Assembly (NCBI RefSeq): GCF_900116665.1
Contig: NZ_FPBK01000010.1
Location: 110,247-174,246 of the forward strand
DNA from: Pustulibacterium marinum
Lineage (GTDB): Bacteria > Bacteroidota > Bacteroidia > Flavobacteriales > Flavobacteriaceae
DNA length: 64,000 nt
Reading direction: 5' to 3'
Part shown: positions 33,743 to 41,128 of the stretch, piece by piece
Layout of the letters: the number at the start of each line of letters is the position of its first letter
How positions within the stretch are numbered: the first letter of the stretch is position 1
Program-made: the position numbers and the translations under genes
The notes under the pieces: model-generated
What the model saw: the letters and a program-made list of their open reading frames with translations, nothing else
Databases searched by the model: none
Told to the model about the DNA's origin: nothing

Positions 33743-35404
33743 ATGAGGAATAAACTTCTTTCAATTTTAATGGCGATTTTTCCGATTTTCACATTCGCTC
33801 AAGAAAGCCAAAGTATAGGAGAGAAAATTAACGATGCATTTGCTGAGTATACAGCGCCTATTGTTAATACCATTTTCTATCCTATAACCATTTCTGGAAA
33901 GGAAATGCCTATAGTAATTATCATTCTTTTATTAGGAGCACTTTTCTTTACCATCTACTTTAAAGGAGTAAACTTCCGTTATATGACAGTATGTCTTAAG
34001 ACAGCTTTCGGAAAATACGATCACCTTGATGCGCACGTTCCTGCTGATGAGGATATAGAGGTGAAAAATGGCGAGATTCAAGGAGCAGTAAAACTTGAAG
34101 GAGAAGTGCCTGGAGAGGTAACGCACTTTCAAGCATTAACAGCGTCCCTTTCTGCAACTGTAGGGTTAGGTAATATTGCCGGTGTAGCTGTAGCAATTGC
34201 ACTTGGAGGTCCTGGAGCAACTATTTGGATGATTCTTGCAGGTATTCTTGGAATGGCATCAAAATTTGTAGAATGTACCCTTGGTGTAAAATATAGAGAG
34301 ATTGATAGTGAAGGAAAAATTCACGGTGGACCAATGTATTACCTAACAACCGGTTTCAAGGAAATGGGAATGAAAGGTTTTGGTAAAGTGTTGGCCATAT
34401 TTTTTGCTATCATGTGTATCGGTGGATCTTTTGGGGGTGGAAACATGTTCCAGTCAAACCAAGCCGCTTCACAGATGATTGATCTTTTTGGGTTTGAAAA
34501 TCCAAACGCTGGACTTTTCTTAGGATTAGGAATGGCAATCATCGTAGGTCTTGTAATTATTGGTGGTATTAGCCGTATTGGTAAAGTAACTGAGAAAATT
34601 GTTCCAATTATGGCTTTGATTTATATTGGAGCAGGTTTAATCATTATTCTTATCAATTATGATATGGTTCCTTTTGCTTTTGGGCAAATTTGGGACGGAG
34701 CTATGAATCCAGATGCCGCTTTTGGTGGAATCATTGGAGTATTGATTGTAGGTTTTCAAAGAGCTGCTTTCTCTAACGAAGCTGGTGTAGGTTCTGCATC
34801 TATTGCACATGCCGCAGTAAAAACAAGATACCCTGCTAGTGAAGGTTTAACTGCTTTGTTGGGGCCATTCGTAGATACGGTAATTATTTGTACCATGTCT
34901 GCAATTGTAATTGTAATTACCAATGCGAAACACAATATTTTTGAGTACGGTCAAGTAGATGGTTCCAATGTAAAATTGAACGCTACTGGAGAATTACTTG
35001 GAGGTGTAGATCTTACTTCTATAGCTTTTGATTCTGCAATACCACACTTCTCAATTGTATTGGCAATCGCAGTAGTTTTATTTGCAATTTCAACTATGAT
35101 CTCTTGGTCATATTATGGAATTCAAGCTTGGAAATATCTTTTTGGTAAGAGTAAAGCTTCCGATATTAGTTATAAAATTTTATTTTTAGTATTCTTAGTA
35201 ATCGGATCTTCTGCAAGTTTAGATGCCGTTGTAGGATTTTCAGATGCAATGATCTTCGCTATGGTATTTCCAAATATCATTGGTTTAGTAGCACTTTCAC
35301 CTAAGGTTAAGAAAGAAATGATCAAATACTTCAATGCTATTAAGATCGATAAGATGGATGCTGAAATTAATGAAGACGATGCTGTTGTGAAGCAAGTGAA
35401 ATAA
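33743..35404 (+). CDS. AGCS-family alanine/glycine:Na+ symporter
   Basis: A 553-residue membrane protein of about 12 helices. N-terminal residues 1-20 (ending IFTFAQ) look like a cleavable signal peptide. Family motifs: GVNFRYMTVCLKTAFGKYD, SATVGLGNIAGVAVAIALGGPGA, GVKYREIDSEGKIHGGPMYYL and AFSNEAGVGSASIAHAAVKT. An inserted loop between the first helices (DAHVPADEDIEVKNGEIQG) is typical of Bacteroidota members. A terminator follows, but it lies inside the next gene. Confidence 0.93.
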   Translation: MRNKLLSILMAIFPIFTFAQESQSIGEKINDAFAEYTAPIVNTIFYPITISGKEMPIVIIILLLGALFFTIYFKGVNFRYMTVCLKTAFGKYDHLDAHVPADEDIEVKNGEIQGAVKLEGEVPGEVTHFQALTASLSATVGLGNIAGVAVAIALGGPGATIWMILAGILGMASKFVECTLGVKYREIDSEGKIHGGPMYYLTTGFKEMGMKGFGKVLAIFFAIMCIGGSFGGGNMFQSNQAASQMIDLFGFENPNAGLFLGLGMAIIVGLVIIGGISRIGKVTEKIVPIMALIYIGAGLIIILINYDMVPFAFGQIWDGAMNPDAAFGGIIGVLIVGFQRAAFSNEAGVGSASIAHAAVKTRYPASEGLTALLGPFVDTVIICTMSAIVIVITNAKHNIFEYGQVDGSNVKLNATGELLGGVDLTSIAFDSAIPHFSIVLAIAVVLFAISTMISWSYYGIQAWKYLFGKSKASDISYKILFLVFLVIGSSASLDAVVGFSDAMIFAMVFPNIIGLVALSPKVKKEMIKYFNAIKIDKMDAEINEDDAVVKQVK

Positions 35405-35418
35405 TAGACAGTTTACAT

Positions 35419-36312
35419 ATGAAAAATATAAAATCCCATTTCAGTTTTGATAGAAAAGACCGAAATGGGATTTTTGTTTTATTGTGTGTCATTGTGATTA
35501 TTCAGGTTTCCTATTTTTTCTATAAACAAAATATTTCGTCTAATAGTGAGACTTCTATTTATGATGAGGAATTAAGCATGGAATGGCAGGCTGCTATAGA
35601 TAGTGCGAACACAGAGAGCAAAAAACCGAAACCCTATATTCCAAAACCTTATAACCCTAATTTTATTTCGGACTATAAAGGATCTCGATTGGGAATGTCT
35701 GTAGAAGAGATAGACCGTTTACATGAATTTCGAAAAAAAGATCAGTACGTAAATTCAGCTATCGAATTTCAGAATGTAACCAAAATATCAGATTCGTTAT
35801 TGCATGCAATGACTCCCTATTTTAAATTTCCAGAGTGGACGCAACAAAAGAAAAACTACAATAATACATATACCAACTTTTCTAAAAAGGAAGAAGAGAA
35901 GATAGAAATAAAAGATATCAATACGGCCACTAAGGAAGATTTAATGGCAATTAAAGGAATTGGTGAAGCCTATTCTACTAGGATTTTAAAAAGGAAAAAT
36001 GAAATCAATGGGTTTCTCGTGAATGATCAATTGTATGAAGTTTGGGGAATGGATTCTTTGGTTATAGAAAAAATATTAGAACGGTTTCAGGTTTTAAATC
36101 CACCGATTGTAGAAAAGCAGAATCTTAATACCATTTCACTAAAACAACTCCAAAAGAATCCCTACGTAAATTATTACGATGGAGTTGCCATATTAAAATA
36201 TCGAAGTAAAGTAGGGAATATAACTTCGTTTCAAGAGTTGGAACAGCTTACCAATGTAAAACCTCTTACAATAAAAAGACTTCCTTTATATTTTTATTTA
36301 GAAAATGAATAG
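35419..36312 (+). CDS. ComEA-like helix-hairpin-helix protein with N-terminal membrane anchor
   Basis: A 297-residue protein. After a basic start (KSHFSFDRKDRNGIF) comes one transmembrane helix (about 19-36), then a linker and several HhH repeats: DINTATKEDLMAIKGIGEAYSTRILKRK (about 172-199), VWGMDSLVIEKILERF, and LNTISLKQLQKNPYVNYYDGVAILKYR. HhH domains bind DNA without sequence preference; in ComEA this serves DNA uptake. The codons for KSHF and RNGIF form both arms of an intrinsic terminator (35431-35473). Confidence 0.88.
   Translation: MKNIKSHFSFDRKDRNGIFVLLCVIVIIQVSYFFYKQNISSNSETSIYDEELSMEWQAAIDSANTESKKPKPYIPKPYNPNFISDYKGSRLGMSVEEIDRLHEFRKKDQYVNSAIEFQNVTKISDSLLHAMTPYFKFPEWTQQKKNYNNTYTNFSKKEEEKIEIKDINTATKEDLMAIKGIGEAYSTRILKRKNEINGFLVNDQLYEVWGMDSLVIEKILERFQVLNPPIVEKQNLNTISLKQLQKNPYVNYYDGVAILKYRSKVGNITSFQELEQLTNVKPLTIKRLPLYFYLENE
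35431..35480 (+). terminator. Intrinsic terminator embedded in the 5' coding region of the HhH gene
   Basis: AAATCCCATTTC (35431-35442) and GAAATGGGATTT (35462-35473) are perfect complements (12 bp) with a 19-nt loop and a TTTTTGTTTT tail. It lies 27 nt after the symporter stop, where its terminator would be expected, but within codons 5-20 of the HhH gene. Confidence 0.75.
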
Positions 36313-36373
36313 AAATAAGAATGGCAAAAAACTGTAGATTTGCTATTCTTCATTAAACAAATCAATAACGATT

Positions 36374-37537
36374 ATGGAATTAGATGCTACTTTAGAAATG
36401 AATTTTGAATTTTCTGAAACACAACAAATGGTAGCTTCTGCAGCTAAGGATTTTGCAGAACAATACATTAAACCATTTGTTATGGAATGGGACGAAGCTC
36501 AAGTTTTTCCGGTAGATGTTTTTAAAAAGGCTGGAGAATTTGGTTTTATGGGAATTCTTGTTCCTGAAGTTTATGGTGGTTCTGGTTTAGGTTATCATGA
36601 ATACATTGCTATTATTGAAGAAATTTCTAAAGTGGATCCATCCATTGGATTATCTGTAGCGGCACATAATTCGCTTTGTACAAATCATATTTTAAGTTTT
36701 GGTACAGAAGAACAAAAACAAAAGTGGATTCCAAAACTAGCTGCTGGAGAATGGATTGGAGCTTGGGGATTAACCGAGCACAATACGGGGTCAGATGCAG
36801 GAGGAATGAATACTACTGCTATAAAGGATGGTGACGAATGGGTGATTAACGGTGCGAAAAACTTCATTACCCATGCTGTGAGTGGTGATATTGCAGTAGT
36901 GATTGTGAGAACTGGAGAAAAAGGAGATAGTCATGGAATGACGGCCTTTGCAATAGAAAAAGGTACGCCAGGTTTTACAAGTGGCAAAAAGGAAAATAAA
37001 TTAGGAATGCGAGCCAGTGAAACGGCCGAATTAATTTTTCAAGATTGTAGAATTCCAGATGCAAATAGATTGGGAGAAGTAGGAGAAGGATTTATTCAGT
37101 CTATGAAGATTTTAGATGGTGGAAGAATCTCTATCGGTGCACTTTCTTTAGGTATTGCAAAAGGTGCGTATGAAGCTGCTGCAAAATATGCCAAAGAACG
37201 CGTTCAATTTGGGAAACCGATTAGTGCTTTTCAGGGAATTTCTTTTAAACTAGTTGATATGGCTACAGAAATAGAAGCTTCGGAATTATTCTTGCATAAA
37301 GCGGCTTATTTGAAAAATGCTGGTAAACCCGTTACCAAGATAAGTGCTATGGCAAAAATGTATGCTTCTGAAGCGTGCGTGAAAATTGCTAATGAAGCAA
37401 TTCAAATTCACGGAGGCTATGGTTATACAAAAGATTTTCCTGTGGAAAAATTTTATAGAGATGCAAAACTTTGTACTATTGGAGAAGGTACTACAGAAAT
37501 ACAAAAGGTTGTAATCGCAAGAAAGCTACTCAAATAG
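36374..37537 (+). CDS. Acyl-CoA dehydrogenase
   Basis: FAD-dependent enzyme for the alpha-beta dehydrogenation of acyl-CoA. The 387-residue protein has the usual three-domain plan with WGLTEHNTGSDAGGMNT (FAD and substrate contact), RVQFGKPISAFQGISFKLVDM, and the catalytic base in GEGTTEIQKVVIARKLL near the C-terminus. The subclass (short chain, isovaleryl or glutaryl) cannot be fixed by eye. ATGs at 36374 and 36398 are both possible. A TAGATTTG -7-like box is at 36335-36342. Confidence 0.95.
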   Translation: MELDATLEMNFEFSETQQMVASAAKDFAEQYIKPFVMEWDEAQVFPVDVFKKAGEFGFMGILVPEVYGGSGLGYHEYIAIIEEISKVDPSIGLSVAAHNSLCTNHILSFGTEEQKQKWIPKLAAGEWIGAWGLTEHNTGSDAGGMNTTAIKDGDEWVINGAKNFITHAVSGDIAVVIVRTGEKGDSHGMTAFAIEKGTPGFTSGKKENKLGMRASETAELIFQDCRIPDANRLGEVGEGFIQSMKILDGGRISIGALSLGIAKGAYEAAAKYAKERVQFGKPISAFQGISFKLVDMATEIEASELFLHKAAYLKNAGKPVTKISAMAKMYASEACVKIANEAIQIHGGYGYTKDFPVEKFYRDAKLCTIGEGTTEIQKVVIARKLLK

Positions 37538-37605
37538 GAGTAGCTTTAAAAAGTTATCAACACTACAACGTTTAAGTTGAGTGTGATTTAGTTTAATTCT
37601 TTTTA

Positions 37606-37645
37606 TACGGTTTAATATTGTTAAGTTTATAAAAATTAAACCGTA
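37606..37645. promoter_or_regulatory. Inverted repeat before the alpha-amylase gene
   Basis: TACGGTTTAAT (37606-37616) and ATTAAACCGTA (37635-37645) are perfect 11-nt complements with an 18-nt spacer, ending 5 nt before the ATG. A TAATATTG sequence (37613-37620) could be a -7 box. It may be an operator or an mRNA hairpin at the ribosome site. Confidence 0.5.
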
Positions 37646-37650
37646 AAATT

Positions 37651-39024
37651 ATGAATAAATCAATTATCGCTAAAATTGGCTTAATCGCACTAACTTTTGC
37701 TGCATGTCAGGAAGAATCCTTGACAGTAGAAGAAACTAACAATTCCGAACTCACGCTGGAAGTGAATTCAGATCTTAATGTCTCTGGTATGGGATCTGGA
37801 GTTATGATGCAAGCATTCTATTGGGATGTTCCTGCCGGTGGTATTTGGTGGGATACCTTAAGTACAAAAATCAATGACTGGTCAAATGCAGGAATCGATG
37901 CTATTTGGTTGCCACCAGTGAGTAAAGCTCAAAATGGACCTTTTTCAATGGGGTATGATCCTTTTGATTATTTCGATTTTGGAAGTTATAATCAAATGGG
38001 TAGTGTCGAAACTCGTTTCGGTTCAACTACAGAACTTCAAAACTTAATTTCTACAGCTCATAACGCAAACGTTTGAGTGATTGCGGATATTGTAATTAAT
38101 CATAATAGTGGAGGACAATATGAGTACAATCCTTTTGTAAGTGACAGTACTTGGACTGATTTTCAGCCTGCATCTGGAAATTTTGTGCGCTCTTATTATG
38201 ATTACCATCCAAATGATTACCATAACAATGATTATGGAGGATTTGGTGGTTTTCCAGATTTGTGTCACCATAAATCATATGTTCAAGATTGGTTATGGAA
38301 CAATAGCAATTCTGTTGCAAAATATTATAAAGATGTAATGGGGTTTGATGGTTGGAGATTTGATTATGTGAAAGGATTTGAGCCGTGGGTAGTAAATTCA
38401 TGGTTAAACTCTGTTGGAGGTTTCGCAGTAGGAGAGTATTGGGATAGTAATGTATCAACACTTGATTGGTGGACAACTGAGTCCAACGCAAGTGCATTTG
38501 ATTTTGCTTGTTACTATGCAATGAGAGATGCCTTCAATGGGAGCGATCTAACAAAGTTGAATAATGATATGTTATGGAAAGTAAGTGGAACCAAGGCTGT
38601 AACTTTTGTGGCTAATCATGATACCGATGAAATTTATACTGATAAATTACTGGCGTATGCTTATATTTTAACTCATGAAGGATATCCAACTATGTTCTAT
38701 AGAGATTATGAAGAATGGCTAGATAAATCAAAACTGAACAATTTAATTTGGATTCATAATAACTTGGCTTCGGGAAGTACAGAAATTTTGCATGTAGATA
38801 ACGATGAATATATAGCCAAAAGAAATGGATATAATTCAAATGGACTTGTGGTTTACATCAATAATAGTGATTCTTGGTTAGAACGATGGATTCCTACAAA
38901 CTGGAGTAATACTACTATAAAAGATTACACTGGAAACTCTAGTTGGGAACCTACCACACAATCTGGATCTTGGGTTAAAATACAAGCACCACCACACGGT
39001 TACACGGTGTGGTCTGTAAAATAA
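37651..39024 (+). pseudogene. GH13 alpha-amylase lipoprotein, interrupted by in-frame TGA
   Basis: A 458-codon frame is intact except for a TGA at 38074-38076 (codon 142); without it one 457-residue protein would be made. The N-terminus has a lipobox (LTFAAC, Cys15). GH13 regions: VIADIVINH (I), GWRFDYVKGF with nucleophile Asp238 (II), GEYWD with acid/base Glu262 (III), FVANHDTD with Asp324 (IV). The sequence closely resembles Thermococcales-type amylases (GH13_7): [52 protein letters not shown]. The truncated product from 37651 would lack all catalytic residues. Either a recent pseudogene, a read-through gene, or a sequence error. Confidence 0.88.
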
Positions 39025-39035
39025 TTAAAAAAAAG

Positions 39036-39065
39036 TTTGTCATATAAATAAAAGATGTAAATTTG
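39036..39065 (+). promoter_or_regulatory. rpsU promoter
   Basis: TTTG (39036-39039), 18 nt, TAAATTTG (39058-39065): a near ideal Bacteroidota promoter, about 31 nt before the rpsU ATG. Confidence 0.75.
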
Positions 39066-39080
39066 CGGCCATCAAATGAA

Positions 39081-39087
39081 AGGAGGT
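39081..39087 (+). promoter_or_regulatory. Strong Shine-Dalgarno of rpsU
   Basis: AGGAGGT lies 9 nt before the ATG at 39097, the best such site seen in the window. It overlaps an upstream in-frame ATG (39076), which helps decide for 39097. In Flavobacterium, bS21 helps hide the anti-SD of 16S rRNA, and rpsU is known as an exception with a strong SD and autogenous control. Confidence 0.85.
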
Positions 39088-39096
39088 GGTAAAGAC

Positions 39097-39291
39097 ATGT
39101 TAATAATTCCAATTAAAGAAGGAGAGAATATCGATAGAGCGCTTAAGCGTTACAAAAGAAAATTCGACAGAACTGGAACAATGCGTCAGTTAAGAGGTCG
39201 TCAGCAGTTTACAAAACCTTCTGTAGAAAAAAGATCGCAAATTCAAAAAGCACAATATGTTCAGCATTTGAGAGATCAAGACGCTGTATAA
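39097..39291 (+). CDS. rpsU: 30S ribosomal protein S21
   Basis: A 64-residue basic protein, MLIIPIKEGENIDRALKRYK at the start and FDRTGTMRQLRGRQQF in the middle, as in Bacteroidota bS21. It binds the small subunit near the 3' end of 16S rRNA. The start at 39097 is set by homology and by the strong Shine-Dalgarno in front of it. A promoter lies just upstream and a terminator just downstream, so it forms a single-gene unit that can be regulated on its own. Confidence 0.97.
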   Translation: MLIIPIKEGENIDRALKRYKRKFDRTGTMRQLRGRQQFTKPSVEKRSQIQKAQYVQHLRDQDAV

Positions 39292-39310
39292 TTGTAGCAA
39301 AATAATAGTA

Positions 39311-39336
39311 AAATCCCGCATTAGCGGGATTTTTTT
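39311..39336 (+). terminator. rpsU terminator
   Basis: AAATCCCGC / GCGGGATTT stem (39311-39319, 39324-39332), loop ATTA, then a T-run. Confidence 0.85.
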
Positions 39337-39365
39337 GTTTACATTGTATTCAACTTATCGTAGGT

Positions 39366-40259
39366 ATGGATTCTTTTGAGGCATTTATTCAATACTTAAC
39401 TGCAGAGAAAAATTATTCTCCACACACTGTATTGGCATATAAAAAGGATTTAGAATCATTTCAGAGATTCTTAATTGAAAAATTTAATGATGATAATTTA
39501 GAAGCTGTACATTATTCTCAAATTAGAAGTTGGATTGTAGAATTGGTGACTCAAGGAATTAGTAACCGCAGTATTAATAGAAAAATTTCTTCATTAAGAG
39601 CTTATTATAAGTTTCTCTTAAAAATCAAAAGAATTAAGTCTACACCTTTAGCTAAACACTCAGCGCTAAAAGTTGCTCAAAAAACTGAGATACCATTTTC
39701 TCAAAAAGAAATAGATCAAGTACTTTCTATACTTCAGGAGGATTCTTCGTTCGTAGGAGTGCGAAACAAATTGATGGTGGAACTGTTTTATGCTACCGGT
39801 ATAAGGCGAGCAGAATTGATTAATTTGAAACTTTCAGATATCAACTTTGAACAACAAACAATCAAAGTATTAGGTAAACGAAATAAAGAGCGAATAGTTC
39901 CTTTGCTTTCATTTGTATTGAAGACATTGCAGATATATGTTATTAAATATAACGATATCGTAAAAAAAGAAGATGAAAATTATTTATTTCTTTCTGAAGG
40001 CGGAAATAAAATTTCAGAATCGCTTGTTTATCGAGTAATAAATAATTACTTTAGTATAGCATCATCGAAGGAAAAAAAGAGTCCGCACGTATTAAGACAC
40101 ACGTTTGCAACTCATCTTTTGAATAATGGTGCCGATTTGAATTCTGTGAAAGAGCTGCTAGGGCACGCAAGTTTGGCTTCAACTCAAAATTATACACATA
40201 CAAGTATAGCTGAGTTAAAAAAGAACTATGCTAAAGCCCATCCAAGGAACAAGGATTAG
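39366..40259 (+). CDS. XerC/XerD-type tyrosine recombinase
   Basis: A 297-residue recombinase: N-terminal SAM-like core-binding domain (about 1-85) and catalytic domain with Arg in YATGIRRAELINL, HVLRHTFATHLL (H-x-x-R) and LLGHASLASTQNYTH (His and the nucleophile Tyr). Full Xer length without phage-type extra domains, and fixed neighbours rpsU and hpf, indicate the housekeeping chromosome-dimer resolvase, not a mobile-element integrase. XerC versus XerD is not decided. Confidence 0.92.
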   Translation: MDSFEAFIQYLTAEKNYSPHTVLAYKKDLESFQRFLIEKFNDDNLEAVHYSQIRSWIVELVTQGISNRSINRKISSLRAYYKFLLKIKRIKSTPLAKHSALKVAQKTEIPFSQKEIDQVLSILQEDSSFVGVRNKLMVELFYATGIRRAELINLKLSDINFEQQTIKVLGKRNKERIVPLLSFVLKTLQIYVIKYNDIVKKEDENYLFLSEGGNKISESLVYRVINNYFSIASSKEKKSPHVLRHTFATHLLNNGADLNSVKELLGHASLASTQNYTHTSIAELKKNYAKAHPRNKD

Positions 40260-40310
40260 CCTTTTTGCAGAATTTTTTAATATAATGTTGAACTATTAAA
40301 TGTAGAGATT

Positions 40311-40613
40311 ATGAAAGTAAACATGCAATCTGTAAATTTTAATGTAGATGGAAAATTAGTTGATTTCATCCAGAAAAAATTAGACAAACTAGAACACTTT
40401 TATGACAAGGTTATTTGTGCCGATGTGTATTTGAAAGTACAGAATACTAGTCAAAAGGAAAATAAAATTATAGAAGTGAAGGTTGCTGTTCCTGGTGATG
40501 AGTTTATGGTTAAGAAGCAATGCAAAACATTTGAAGAAGGGATTGATGCTGCTGCTAGCTCTTTGGAAAGAGTGCTTGTAAAGCGAAAAGAAAAAGTGAG
40601 AGTACAAGCTTAA
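40311..40613 (+). CDS. hpf: Ribosome hibernation-promoting factor (HPF/RaiA family)
   Basis: A 100-residue protein, VNMQSVNFNVDGKLVDFIQKKLDKLEHFY at the start (in parts), and the end SSLERVLVKRKEKVRVQA. The short form lacks the C-terminal dimerisation domain of long HPF. It binds the decoding centre of idle 30S subunits in stationary phase. It follows the Xer gene by 51 nt. Confidence 0.93.
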   Translation: MKVNMQSVNFNVDGKLVDFIQKKLDKLEHFYDKVICADVYLKVQNTSQKENKIIEVKVAVPGDEFMVKKQCKTFEEGIDAAASSLERVLVKRKEKVRVQA

Positions 40614-40636
40614 AAATAAAATTTTTCAAAAAATGT

Positions 40637-40666
40637 TTTGTTTAAAAAAATAAATATATACATTTG
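40637..40666 (+). promoter_or_regulatory. Promoter of the tRNA-tuf unit
   Basis: TTTG (40637-40640), 18 nt, TACATTTG (40659-40666), a strong match. The expected transcription start is about 40670-40672, right at a terminator-like hairpin. Confidence 0.75.
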
Positions 40667-40667
40667 C

Positions 40668-40695
40668 AGTCCGTTAGAAATAGCGGACTTTTTTT
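40668..40695 (+). terminator. Terminator-like hairpin at the 5' end of the tRNA-tuf transcript
   Basis: AGTCCGTTA / TAGCGGACT (one G-T pair) closes a GAAA tetraloop and is followed by six to seven T. It may end the hpf transcript, or be the first structure of the RNA started at the promoter at 40637-40666. Confidence 0.7.
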
Positions 40696-40705
40696 ATGTA
40701 ATAGT

Positions 40706-40779
40706 GCCGATGTAGCTCAGCTGGCTAGAGCAGCTGATTTGTAATCAGCAGGTCGTGGGTTCGAGTCCCTCCATCGGCT
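40706..40779 (+). tRNA. tRNA-Thr (TGT)
   Basis: 74 nt; acceptor GCCGATG / CATCGGC, D-arm GCTCAGCTGGCTAGAGC, anticodon loop TTTGTAA (TGT), T-arm GGGTTCGAGTCCC. No encoded CCA. Confidence 0.95.
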
Positions 40780-40810
40780 CTAAAAGTTCTGAAGAAAATA
40801 TTGATTTATT

Positions 40811-40892
40811 GGGGAGATACTCAAGCGGCCAACGAGGGCAGACTGTAAATCTGCTGGTTTTACCTTCGCAGGTTCGAATCCTGCTCTCCCCA
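40811..40892 (+). tRNA. tRNA-Tyr (GTA)
   Basis: 82 nt with a long variable arm (class II); acceptor GGGGAGA / TCTCCCC, anticodon loop CTGTAAA (GTA), T-arm CAGGTTCGAATCCTG. Confidence 0.95.
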
Positions 40893-40900
40893 CAATTTTT

Positions 40901-40973
40901 GCGGGAGTAGCTCAGTTGGTAGAGCGTCAGCCTTCCAAGCTGAATGTCGCGAGTTCGAACCTCGTCTCCCGCT
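40901..40973 (+). tRNA. tRNA-Gly (TCC)
   Basis: 73 nt; acceptor GCGGGAG / CTCCCGC, anticodon loop CTTCCAA (TCC), T-arm GAGTTCGAACCTC. Confidence 0.95.
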
Positions 40974-41000
40974 CAAAGAAATTACGCTATGCGTATATTG

Positions 41001-41072
41001 GCCGACGTAGCTCAGGGGTAGAGCGCTTCCTTGGTAAGGAAGAGGTCACGGGTTCAATTCCCGTCGTTGGCT
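41001..41072 (+). tRNA. tRNA-Thr (GGT)
   Basis: 72 nt; acceptor GCCGACG / CGTTGGC with one G-T pair, anticodon loop TTGGTAA (GGT), T-arm CGGGTTCAATTCCCG. Confidence 0.95.
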
Positions 41073-41128
41073 CATGTTTAGCAAAATTTTGAACACTAAT
41101 ATATAACTAAGATTAAAATTATTAAATC

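Noticed and set aside
38074..38076. Selenocysteine at the amylase TGA
   Set aside because: No SECIS-like hairpin is evident right after the codon, the position is not a redox Cys in relatives, and no selenocysteine genes are in the window.
38096..38521. 141-codon antisense frame within the amylase gene
   Set aside because: Low-complexity His/Asn/Gln-rich product that mirrors the codon use of the real gene.
39076..39096. Upstream in-frame ATG of rpsU
   Set aside because: The added residues are the translation of the Shine-Dalgarno region; S21 starts MLIIPIKEG.
39366..40259. Phage or transposon integrase
   Set aside because: Length, domain plan and position between rpsU and hpf fit the housekeeping Xer recombinase, and no att-like repeats or mobile genes are nearby.
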